From the NCBI GenBank assembly GCA_022432975.1, contig CM039502.1, positions 16,935,453 through 16,999,452 on the forward strand: a stretch of 64,000 nt of DNA, given 5' to 3'. A program made the translations under genes and the position numbers. Source of the DNA: Begonia masoniana. Lineage: Eukaryota; Streptophyta; Magnoliopsida; Cucurbitales; Begoniaceae. Position 1 is the stretch's first letter. Each line of letters begins with the position of its first letter. The notes beneath the pieces were generated by a model, which was not told where the DNA came from, searched no databases, and saw only the letters and a program-made list of their open reading frames with translations. Shown one piece after another: positions 44,798-55,670 of the stretch.

Positions 44798-47547
44798 TGT
44801 AACGCCCCCGAACCCGCCTCGGCTCGGTGCGCTACTTTGCTGACCAATCCTATGTTAAAACCTAATTTAAAATAATTATCATAAACCCTAAATCATAAAT
44901 TAGGACTGACACAACGGAATTTAAAACTAAACTCCCGAAACTCTCTTATGTCATACCTAGCTGCCTAGACTCACTAATTTCCTTACTCCTAACCTTTAAG
45001 CACCACGGCGTCCTTTCCGAAAATTTCGGCAAAGTAACGCCTGAAAATGGCCCCCCCAAAATGCTAGGTACCTGCAAACGAATAAACCCCAACCAATCCA
45101 GAATATCAAACCTCCAAATATCAGTAAGGAGGAAACTAAAATACTAGCGTCCCTAAAGCAAACGAATAAACCCCAATCAATCCAGAATATTTAACCTCCA
45201 AATATCAGTAAGGAGGAAACTAAAATACTAGCATCCCTAAATGAAGAAAGTCCACAATATAGGGCGACATATCACCCTTAACTATGATTATATACACCAA
45301 CTACAAATAGCTATGCAATGCAATAACTCTAAAAATAACATCAACCAAAAAGACAACTCTACAAACCACCAAAATAATTGTAAATTATACACGACCCCAA
45401 AAGTACGGTTCCACCCACGTCTTTCCGAAGACCATGGTCGAGATGCCCCGACAATTGCCCGCACCGGCATACCACGTACATCATCGACTGTCCCAATCCT
45501 AGCTTTCCTCGTAGCTCTAACCTATACTCCTGTCGTCACCTACACCACAGAACACACACACACACGTAAGCTTACGCTTAGCAAGTAGGGAGTAACGAAT
45601 GAGACAACAATACAATGCAATCAACCTAACCCATGCAGTTTCTACCGCTCAGTTGTGTTTATTTGTTGTTCGTTGCTTTAAATCGTTTCATAAGCCGTGT
45701 GGAACGAGTTGGCACACATCCCATAACCGTCTAAGATGGCCACACTCAGAACCACCATCCTTCATAGAGGTCCCCCCGGGGTGCTACACACCAGCACCTC
45801 AGCCCGACAAGGCACACTATTCAGGATTACATGTTTTAGCCGATCATCTCTCATAGAGTACCCTTCGGGGTGCTACACACCAGCACCTCAGCCCGACAAG
45901 GCACACTATTCGAAATGCAATATATGTTTTAGCCGGTCATCTCTCATAGAGTACCCTTCGGGGTGCTACACACCAGCACCTCAGCCCCACAAGGCACACT
46001 ATTCGAAATGCAATATATGTTTTAGCCGGTCATCTCTCATAGAGTACCCTTCGGGGTGCTACACACCAGCACCTCAGCCCGACAAGGCACACTATTCGAG
46101 ATGCATTTTACAATTCACTTTATCTGATTACGTTCATGTTCACAATGCCAAACACAATGCCAAACAATGCAACTAATCGTACCTAACTTGCTATACCATG
46201 ATGCATGCTTCAAATATACAATACCACACGAAACCAACAACACAACACAACACAACACAACACGAAATAAATAACCCTACCGTTCTATGGTGTAGGCCCG
46301 AAGGCGAAGGAATAGCTACCACTACTTACCTGGCGTCCTAACTCGCTGAGGATACTCGGTTACCTGTCCACCTACGGCTCTACCTACGACAAATAGCCAA
46401 ACTTCATTAAATCAAGTTTACTTTCACCAATTAACTTTCAAACTATATTTCTAATCTAATCCAACTAAAACCTAACTAAACAGGCCGCTAATTTGGCTTC
46501 GGTAAAAACCGACCCGAAACTACGAATGCGCGTAACTTTTGCGTCGGATATCGGAATCAAACGATTCCAGCGGCCACGTACTCCTCTAACAACCTATTTT
46601 AACCTGCCAAAAGGAATTTTAAAACAAACGACCGTATCTAGGTCAAAAATAAGAAAACCCGAACTGCTCTTCCTGAAAATTTCCCTTTTTTCGATTTTCC
46701 ATCAAATTCCACCAAATTCCTCACCAATCGACCACCCACACCTTCAATTTGACTAATCTAATCAAAATTTCGAGCTACACACACCAAAACCGAAATGCCC
46801 CAAATCAGCCTTCACTGTTTTTCGCCCAAATCAGGCTCATCACGGCCAGGCAACCCAAGCCGGACCAAGGGTCGGCAAACCCACGCTGGAGGTGACCAAA
46901 AACGGCCGGTGATCGGAGTCAAATCCGGCTCGTCACTCTCGGCCCTGAATAGAACCGAAACAGGGAGAAACTAGGGCTTACCATTCGGTTCGTGCGCGGA
47001 GACGGGCCAGCAACCGCTCGTCGCCGTCGTCTGGCCGGAGAACGCCAGAAACCGCCGGTGGTTGCTCGGCTGATCGTCGCTTCTCCTTCGCCTCCGTATC
47101 CCCTGCTCCTCGCGCGACGCGAATCAACAGAATAGTTTCGGCTATTCTGTTGTTTGATTTTATTTTAATAATAATAATAATAATAATAATAAACTAAAAC
47201 TATTTCTTTAATTTAAACTAGCTAATTACCGTTTTACCCTCCCGTACATTCAGCCATAACGTAACGAACCCTCGATAAATCTCTTACCTCACCCTCGGTC
47301 TAACTCCTCCATCGAAACTCCCGAGCATAACTAATTAACCCAATAACTAACATAACTTAAATTAATCAAATCTAATTCTTAAATTATAACCCACGACTTA
47401 ATTTCACTGGAAATACCCGAACCTAAATTAATTAACCAATTAGGTTAACCAAATTTATTCACTTTTCTTTTAAATTACTTAAAACAATTATTTATTAACC
47501 AATTACCTATCATTTTATTTTCTCTTAAGAAAATCCAGGGTGTTACA
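44798..47547 (-). mobile_element. Solo gypsy LTR, minus orientation (2750 bp)
   Basis: Starts TGTAACGCCCCCGAACC and ends CCAGGGTGTTACA, with the perfect 5-bp duplication CTTTT (44793-44797, 47548-47552). It contains the 93-bp tandem array (45765-46100), a minus-strand TAAGC-GTAA-GCTTA hairpin (about 45564-45580) followed by GTGTAGGTGACG, a CTTACCTGG donor-like site (46324) and an (ATA)n run at 47166-47192. No protein is coded. The apparent 146-residue frame at 45736-46176 is a translation of the tandem array. Confidence 0.92.
45765..46100 (-). repeat. 89/93-bp tandem array, about 3.6 units
   Basis: Units start at 45765, 45854, 45947 and 46040. Each has TAGAGTACCCTTCGGGGTGC, TACACACCAGCACCTCAGCC and a GTTTTAGCCGGTCATCTCTC end. 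The 2nd-4th units are nearly identical; the first is 89 bp and diverged. Confidence 0.95.
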
Positions 47548-47552
47548 CTTTT

Positions 47553-48879
47553 ATATTTTTCTTGTGTGCTTTGTCTACATTGAGGACAATGTTTATCTTA
47601 AGTTTGGGGGTGATTTTTGCTTGCTTTATTTCTCTGCTCTATTGCTCTAAGATCTATTATATGGTTATGCATTCTGAAATCTTGGTTGAGGTGTCAATGA
47701 TGATTTAAATAGAATAAATTCATGCTTTAAACTCCTAGAGATATACTGAGTAGAAGAGTGATTTGTTTTACTTTGCATTGATTAGAGCTTACATAGTTAT
47801 CTTCAAAAATCTGCACATGTTTTATTCTTGTTTGAACCTACTTGCTGGTGATATATTTGTGTAGTCTACTGAGAGTGAAACCCAAACACAGAAAGGGAGT
47901 GATCGAGAGTAAACACGGTAAGGGAGTAGCTCCAGAAAATTCAACGAGTGCTTTAAGATAAAAATCTTTCTTGGTTTTGCCTAACATCCACGAATGCAAA
48001 TTGAAATTCTACCAAAATAAGAGAATGACTTAGGTCATCATTGAACCGTTTGAGCCTTCTTAGCTTACCATTTTGTGTCATTTAGTGACACCCATAGTCA
48101 CCCTTTTTAGCATATTATTTGACGTTCAATTGTACCTATTTGATCTTAGCCACATATATCGTTTTCTACCTTTTCTAAAGAGCATGGGGTTTATTGATAT
48201 ATTTGAAGGAAAGCAGGAGAATGTAGTGGTGAGGATGAATAAAAACTCTTTTGTCATCTATTAATTTATTTTTAAGTTGCTTTGTTATTATTCGTCTGAA
48301 TCTCAAAAAAAAAAATAAGTTCGTAAGTTTAGTTTTATTTTCAAGTTTGTTGTATTTTACTTTGTAATGATGACAATGAAGTTTAGCTGAATGATATTGA
48401 ATGTTGTAAGTTTGGGGGTGAGAGATCAAGAGAAAGTTTGAAAAAGTTGAGTGAGTGAGCGATTACTGAGAAGAAAATAGTGAGTGGGGGAAATAAGGAA
48501 GGATGAGTGTTCTCTGATTACGTTTGTATCCATAAAATTCCTACCCTTTTAACATCGCCTTACATTACAAGCTTTTAAAGACCTATCGAATTTTCTTTTG
48601 GTTAATGGATATTTGCTATTAGTTGGATAGTGGGCAAAGCTGGTGAACGATTCGAGTGAATGGAGTGATTCCCGAGGAAATGCGAATGTTGTCCTTACAT
48701 GGAGCTAAATGAGTTGAATCAACAATTATGGAGGAAAATAAGATGAAAAAGCACACAACACACGAAGGATTTCTATGCAAGTATTGTCAATGTGCTAATA
48801 TGAATTGGTCTTCTTACACAAGTGTTTTTAAAACTGGTGTTTTTAGTATGAATTTTTCAAGCTGAAGACGAGAATGTAC

Positions 48880-48880
<1 letters not shown>
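47553..48880 (+). other. Athila 3' non-coding region
   Basis: ACATTGAGGACAATG then AAGTTTGGGGGTGA (about 47604) is the Athila polypurine-tract signature, repeated at 48404-48420. There is no coding signal in between. The 3' LTR does not follow directly. Confidence 0.6.

Positions 48881-48913
<33 letters not shown>
48881..48913 (+). repeat. Poly(A) run, 33 bases
   Basis: Followed by CCCCCTC and a CT-rich stretch that runs into the gap. It may mark a retroposed end or simply a slippage-prone site. Confidence 0.95.
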
Positions 48914-48915
<2 letters not shown>

Positions 48916-49022
48916 CCCTCAAGCAACAAACACCCCCCCTCCTACACGACCGAAACCCTTTCAGTCTCTCGCTCTCTCTCTGCTCATCTCTCCTCATCTC
49001 TCTCTCTCTTCCTCTGTTCCCG

Positions 49023-49122
49023 NNNNNNNNNNNNNNNNNNNNNNNNNNNNNNNNNNNNNNNNNNNNNNNNNNNNNNNNNNNNNNNNNNNNNNNNNNNNNN
49101 NNNNNNNNNNNNNNNNNNNNNN
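49023..49122. other. Assembly gap (100 N)
   Basis: Exactly 100 N, the usual placeholder for a gap of unknown length. Continuity of features across it is not assured. Confidence 0.99.
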
Positions 49123-49474
49123 TACAACAATGAGACAAATAGTGAAGAATGTTAATTAGTAAAAAAGTCAAAGATTAGTTTAACTACTGATTACTTGGAT
49201 TTTCAAATCCAATATCAATTATCTGGTTGTACTTGTCATTTTAACTTATGGGATTGAATTTGCATAAAAACTTTTGAATTTTGTTCAAATAGAAATCACA
49301 AAGGTGAAACAATTGGAAAATCCTGAAGACTGTTTGTTTGGCTAGGGCATTGAGAATTTTGACCCTGTACTGTTGATAATGTATCATCAATGCTGTTTCA
49401 ATTTCTTGTTTGGTTAGACGTTTGCGTATTGGCAGAGTTCGGGTTGTTTTAGATGGAGAATTTATTCATGTTAG

Positions 49475-50600
49475 ATGCTTTGCTCGCTACATTTTAAATT
49501 TGCTTGTAATGATTGTTTGAAGAACCGCAACATTCAATTAGCAGGTACGAAAAGCTGTCACAAATATAATCAAAGCTCCCTAGAGATTACCAAACATTTT
49601 AAGAATTGTGTTGACACTTTGTCAAGATTGCATTTAAAGCAATGTACCCTTGTGTGTGCCCTAAATGGAACTCTATGTATTTTGATGCTAGATAATGCTG
49701 AGAAATATGAAAAGGCTTTTGAAAAAATGAGAGATGTAACAAGCAAGTGTCATATCAGACCTCGAGACGAGGGCCTCGTACAAGGGAAGATTGGACAATA
49801 TTCGGTATTTTTGCAAGTTTCTGAGGTTTTTTAGGACTCACGAACATGGTTTCAGCTTCTACATGTTACATTAATTTGTATGTTAGTGAAGTAGATCTTA
49901 AAGATGTCATTCAACAACATGCCATGGTTTTTGACAATAGCTATTAAGGACCTGACTTTAGGCATGCAGAATAATTTACAAGTATTGGGGAGCCATATGA
50001 AAGGTCAAATCTTCTTCGTGAGTCCTTTCTCGTCCAGATTCAAGTCAAAACTATTAAAACTTAATTTAAACATCTTAGTTGGGACTGATAGCGTTTTCAG
50101 AGCTATTAACAAAGTGGACAATTAATTGAAAGACTAGATTTGGATTTCAAAGGTGATTCAAATGACGGTGTCTAACTCAAGGGTTGAGATCCAAGGCACT
50201 AAATTGCAACCTCTACCTTCTTTGACAATTCCTCTAGAGTTTGATACTTCTATTATATGTCTGAAATGGATGAGTAGATGACGAGAACACTTGAAAAATA
50301 CTCAGAAGTTTTTAGATAATTGACGTGGTGGAAGTTGAATGGCCCAAATATCCGTTCTGAGCAAAATGAGCCAAGATGTTTTCGTCATTACAATTAGACC
50401 GCGCTTCAGAGTCGCAGGCTCATTTGTGGTGGTCGTATGTGACTCATGCGTACTTCTTTATTACCAACGACGGGGAAATCTATTTATTCTGGCACTCAAG
50501 TTGGAATCATGTTCGAAAGAGCCAACTTTGTCTGACATTAAATTATAAAACTATTGATGAGGGATTCATATTATTTTATATTAACTCTTATATCTTGCCA
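49475..50600 (+). pseudogene. Possible degraded VPS13/chorein-family relic
   Basis: At about 50395-50560 the blocks IRPRFRVAG and, one frame over, AHLWWSYVTHA, then SWNHVRK, resemble the region of plant VPS13 lipid-transfer proteins with a conserved W-W pair followed by a Gln/Lys-rich stretch and SW. Upstream open pieces (NCVDTLSRLHLKQ at 49600; VEIQGTKLQPLPSL at about 50180) could be other exons or chance frames. Frame changes and stops between pieces mean no functional product. The strand is opposite to DBR1. The identification rests on one short region recalled from the family and is weak. Confidence 0.3.
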
Positions 50601-50639
50601 ATATTATTTTTAGTCTTAACGATTCACTAGTTTCATTTA

Positions 50640-51381
50640 TTTGAATTTTTTGTTGTAGAAATTGATGTTTAACTCAAAGGAATGAAGAAAAAGAGAAAGA
50701 TATTATCGAGTTATAGCTAAGGTACGAATTACGATTAAGCAATTTGATCAATTTCTAAAGATTTGCATGACGCTTTATCATTTTTGATGTGCATTCTTAG
50801 AAAGCTGAGCTTAAGCCACCGGTTGTGTTAAATGCCGACATGGTCCTTACTAATCGTTCTATTTCTTCATTTGTTTGAAGGTTATTGCTTTGCTATTAAC
50901 GGCAACTGTCTGGAACAAGTTGGATGAGAACCTCCTTCATTGGTAGAACTTTGATTTTGTGCATGGCTATTATTTAATTTCTCCTAAGTCTATGATTAAA
51001 GCTGTGTTGTACTGTTGTGTATGGTTTTAGGGTTTATAAGCACTTGGACAGTTGGACGCTGGGCTTTAGAAACTTGTTAGTTTAATTGTATTGTAAAGGC
51101 AACTAATATTGCAACCGAACCCAAACTTGTAGGTTTTTCTCAGGCCTGCAACTTGCAAGGTTTTTAAATTTTAATTGTATTTATTTGATGTTTACTGTTT
51201 ACAGGTCTGAACCGACTTGACCCGAACTGAACCGAACCGAACTTTTTGGTTCGGGTCTGTTTTAAGTTATTCAGGTTCGGGTTCGGGTTCGGGTTCGGTT
51301 TCGGAATTTCAAACCCGAAACCGAAAAGGTTGGTTCTGTTCGGTCCAAAACCGAACCGAACCGAAGATTGCCCACCCCTAC
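50640..51381. mobile_element. hAT-like right end with CCGAAC repeats
   Basis: The stretch 51205-51381 has repeated GGTTCGGGTTCGG and CCGAACCGAACC and ends GATTGCCCACCCCTA. On the minus strand this is a TAGGGGTGGGC start, as in plant hAT-like non-autonomous elements. The opposite end was not found. It abuts DBR1 intron 7, 41 bases past the exon 7 donor. Confidence 0.5.
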
Positions 51382-51422
51382 TTATGCACACATCAAATGA
51401 GGCAATAATATGAAATCATTAC

Positions 51423-53689
51423 CTGTGGAACTATAAGCAACAGTCTCAGAAGGACAATAACATGGAACAGATCTAGCAAATTCAAAGGGTCTGGGACCTC
51501 TCTCTTGTAATCTACTACGACCCACTGACGACATTCTTGGTATGCCAAGTTGTACACTCCTATAGTCATCAAATATGAATTTATCATCTACCATACAAGA
51601 AAGTGTAACAAAAAGTTGTACATTAGATTGAAAACAAAGTACAATTGAAATCTGAAGGACAACAGTTTTACATATACACATACTCAAAGTTTGCATTCCT
51701 GGTAGTCAATGGTAAGATACCATTAAACCTTCGTGTTATTGCCAGCCATTCCTCATCGTATTCAATCTCATATGGTCCAGGCTCTGTTTCAATGTCAACA
51801 ATCTACAATTCGACAAGCTCCACTTTCAACATCATTAACACCCAGCATTTGACTACTAAGTTCTAATTTGGGTGGATAATCAAGGGAAGGAACCTGTAAA
51901 AACTTGCGCCTGGGAAGACACTTATCAAGAGCAAGAAATTTTGTCAATGGACCCCCTTCCCCGTGCTGAACAAGAGCAGCAAATTTGCAATGTAGGTGAG
52001 CTGAAAACCAATAAGGAGGTTTCAATTTTTCAAGCAGTTCAGAAGCAGCTTTATTTCCAAGAGTCCTTTCCTCAATCTGGAAACCACATGGAGTATCAGG
52101 GCAATAGTAATTGATAGAAAACAAACATTCTGTGAGTAGATATAATTATTTACTAGGACTGGTGGATCAAAAACAAAAAAAAAAAAGAATTATAGTTCCC
52201 AGTATAAAAAAAAAAATACTACATTGAGATTCATTAACCTATCAACATCAACTGTGAACAAAATTAGGACTAGTGGATCGAGACCTAAAACATAAATATG
52301 GATAAACCAGGTAGCTCTGAAAGTTTCTAAATTTAGCAAGCACTTCCATCTTTAAATAAATCTAGTTACCTCCTTCTTAAAGTATGGTTTTTGCTTAACA
52401 AGCTCCTTCCAGTTCCCAAAATCGGTGATGCCGAGTGGCCAATCATGAGATAGAAAGATATCAATTGGTTCCTCAACTTGCATGAGTTTCTTGACATCAT
52501 ACTCACGAACATGATAAACAGATCGGATAGTACTCTCATTGTATGGGGGCCTCTCATGGTGACCTATTGAAATTTATACATTATAATAGAAAAATTTGCA
52601 TCAAGCTTCTAAGTAAAAAGACCCACTTTCAGAATTAAAGATTTACTTTAAAGCATGTGAAACCGCTAGCAATCTAGTACTTTAAAGGAATTTAAGAATA
52701 GTGCATTAAGCAGAGAGATCCTCATCCAACTTAGTAACCAACGGATAATGCCAATGTTTATCCCAAAAGCAAGTGGATTCTTCTACACTTAAAGCAACAA
52801 GAAAACGACCGTCAAGTAACCTAAATGATAATGGCGTGAATTGTATATCCCAGACAGTCCACCAATTCGAATTTTCCCAAATTTGATCACACCAGAAAAT
52901 CCCAAGAAGTATATATTAGGGGCTGCCCATCCTCCATAGTACCTAGAGAAACAACCACCATGAAATCCATTTCATGTTGACCATGTGAAAATAAGAACTC
53001 CCAATTTACAAGTGCAAAGAGGCTGCTCATAACTAACCAGATAGTTTGACAAGAAAATTGCGAAGTAAATAAAAGAACAACTCAGATTTATTTTTATTAG
53101 ACAAAAAGAGAAGTGTAAAAAATTAATCAATATTTCAAAATCATTATGCAAACGCTGCCCTTCAAATTGAAGTTTCTAAGCCTTATGCACCAGCATAAAA
53201 CTGATTTATTGAATCGTATTCACCAGGTAAAGAAAATATTGAGTATGTAACTCACAGTTCCCACAAATAATTGGAAGCTTCGTGATTTCCACCGATGAAT
53301 ATAGTCGGAAAGGGTGCCACTTCTGCACCAGAGTAACACTTCCAGAACGAGTTCATGGAACGATATTTCTGCGGCACATTTAAGCTCTCTAGGTCCTTCT
53401 CATTTCTAACAGCCTAATTCCACAATTTTGTTTTTGATAAGTTATCCACAATTTGCAGCAAATAATAACAACAATAATTTGAAAGCACTTCCGTAACTTC
53501 GTTAAAAAAATAATAACATGGGAAGCCATGTATGATTTGGTCAAAGCATAGAAAGTGAAGAAATGCCTGAAAGTCGCCGCAGCAGAGAAGGAGGTCGATC
53601 TTGATATTTTGAATTTTTTCAATTTGGAGGAGGGTTTTGTAGACGTTGTCAAGGTCTCCATGCATACAACCTTCCACTGCTATCTTCAT
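51423..53689 (-). CDS. DBR1: Lariat debranching enzyme, seven exons seen, 3' end missing
   Basis: DBR1 is a nuclear metallophosphoesterase that opens the 2'-5' bond of excised intron lariats. Exons on minus: 53689-53567, 53413-53256, 52942-52821, 52563-52370, 52076-51894, 51802-51684, 51559-51423 (1036 coding bases, about 345 residues; the family has about 410-420). The ATG at 53689 gives the family start [14 protein letters not shown]. All metal-binding motifs are present: GCMHGD (7-12), CCGDFQ (36-41), GGNHEA (82-87), LSHDWP (172-177) and SAHLHC (224-229). Phases match at every junction. Intron 1 has a GC donor (CAG/GCATTT). In exon 7, about 12 codons before [16 protein letters not shown] look out of register with the family. 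The last exon, about 70 residues, is not visible. A hAT-like end lies in intron 7, so the gene may be truncated. Confidence 0.9.
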
Positions 53690-54364
53690 GGTGATTGTGG
53701 AAGGAAATAAAACAGAGAGATGGAGCTGGTAATGCAAAGAGTTAGACCATCTTTTTTGCCTTGAAGAAAATCATAAACAGTCGCCTATGGTGATGGCCAT
53801 TTTCTTCTTCAAGACAGAAATCAACTTTCACTCGGAGAAGAAAAGAGAGTGAAAGGACGAAAAACAATCCTCACTCTGTCGAACGACGATTGTAACTCCA
53901 CTCTGCAGCTCGCAAATCGCAATTGTCACGCCGGCCCGCCCTAGCTCTCGGTCTCAGCTCTGCGTCTTCGTCTTCGTGAAGAACAGAACTCTGTTTCTTC
54001 AGTTTTTGAGTGATTGCATCTACCATCTACTTGTCACCCGGTAAAACTATTTAGGGTCTTACACTACGCCTCTACGCGTGGTTGGGCTGGCTAAGATTAT
54101 AGACTCTGCAATGGACGGAGAGTCCGGGTCATAATAAAATGGGCCGAGTTCAGGGTAAGGTTCGGGTCATGAGTCTGGCCAGGTTTTCCTTCTTTTGGAA
54201 TGAAAAAATGTTAATCAAAACATTAAAGGTAAATATCAAAATAAACCTGTGGATATTTTCAATCAACGTCACGTTCCGTCAACCTTTCCTTTAAACTCTG
54301 TCAATTGTTCTTCAAAATCTTCAACAAAAACAAAAAACTCTAAAAGATCAAAGTTAGATATGGG
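53690..54364 (-). promoter_or_regulatory. DBR1 upstream region
   Basis: About 675 bp between the DBR1 ATG and the SIRE LTR. On minus it is CT/GA-rich close to the ATG (GAAGAAG-type leader). No firm TATA box could be assigned. The SIRE LTR upstream points toward the gene. Confidence 0.4.
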
Positions 54365-55447
54365 TGTCCTAGTGGGTTGGAACATTAGGTGAGACACCGA
54401 TAATAAAAATGATAATAAACAATATTAAAATGTAGAAAGTAAAAAGACATGAGGTTAGTAACGCACTTCGACAATTGCCTACATCTGTGGGGTTATGTCC
54501 AGATAAATCAAAATAATTCACAGGTTTATAAAGTTACAAGACAACCAGTTTAACACAAAGCAAAATTCTCTCTTTTCTTTGTTACCGCCTCTTCCTAACT
54601 TCCCAATGAATCTTTTGGCGAGCTCCCCTCGACTTGAGATTGATTCCTCCTGGAATCTAATCGTGACAAGATCTCATTGTTGATGATGAATCCTCCCAGA
54701 ATCCGTGTATGGCAAGATCTCCTTGCCGATAATGACTCCTCCTAAAATCCGTGTATGACAAGATCCTCTTGCCCACGATCAAAACTCCTCCCGAGTTTTA
54801 GGCAGCCTCCTCCCGAGACTGAGTTTTAATAAAGATCACCAAGAATGCACCTTCTACACTGTTAGTAACACTCAACGTTGTCTTCGGATGCGATCAGCCA
54901 ACACACTCAGAAAACAAAGAAACCCAACCAAACAGAGTGTGTATATAGTCTCTTACAGACCGAATGAATAATGACTCACTCACTTCACAAAGGCGTGAGC
55001 GAGGAATGAATAACGGCTTGCGGCACAAGTAATTGTGATAAGAATGAACAATCCGCATATGAACTATGAATGAAGAATGCATAATATAATGCTCATCAAA
55101 TCTTTCTAATTTTTTATTTCGGATATTTTATCATAAACTGATCGCACAGAAATAGGAAACGGAATCCCACAAAATCCGGATCTGTGACACTGGCTTCAAC
55201 ATTAATGGAAAGTCTGAGAAACGAATTAGAAACGAATCTCATAGTTGCTGTGATCTCGTATCTCGCCATAATCTAGCTTAACAGAAACAACAAACTTCAA
55301 ATCAACTTTTCAAAGATAATAGATAATTTCTTGATCTCCAAGAAACAACCTACCAAATATGATTTCGCTGATTATGGAATAAAGTGCAAACTTCCTTAAT
55401 AACCAATTGCCGAAAAAATCAATGTCAATCAATATTTAGCATTTACA
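54365..55447 (-). repeat. SIRE 3' LTR (about 1083 bp)
   Basis: On minus it starts TGTAAATGCTAAATATTG right after the purine tract and contains, near its end, GATGTAGGCAATTGTCGAAG, a typical copia U5 sequence. The far end (TAGGACA at 54365) is an estimate based on the TG...CA rule. Confidence 0.7.
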
Positions 55448-55670
55448 ATCTCTCCCTTTGATATTTTTTAGCAAAAACCAAACTCCCCCTGTATGCTGCA
55501 TATAAGTTTGACGAAACTCCCCCTAAACCAAAACTTATAGAATGGTATTTTACAAAACATAGTGCCAAAATTACTCCCCTTTTTTTCCACAAAAGGACAA
55601 AAGAGTATAGTAAACAACCATCAACAAAAAAATTATTTTAACAAATCAGAGAAAGTACCACAATTAATCA

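Larger units (their letters stand above)
38505..49022 (+). mobile_element. Athila-type Ty3/gypsy element lacking RT/RNase H/integrase core
   Basis: 5' LTR, tRNA-Asp primer site, gag, protease joined to an integrase tail, a 3' region with GAGGACAATG and AAGTTTGGGGGTG (about 47577-47615) and a second GTAAGTTTGGGGGTG at 48406. It carries solo LTRs at 39903 and 44798. No 3' LTR is seen before the assembly gap, so the right end is uncertain and may lie in the gap. Confidence 0.8.

Noticed and set aside
45736..46176. 146-residue repeat protein
   Set aside because: Produced by the 93-bp tandem array, which is a multiple of three, inside a solo LTR. No start context or relatives seen.
48881..48913. 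Poly(A) tail of a processed gene or LINE
   Set aside because: No coding sequence, LINE motif or target duplication upstream, and the region is next to an assembly gap.
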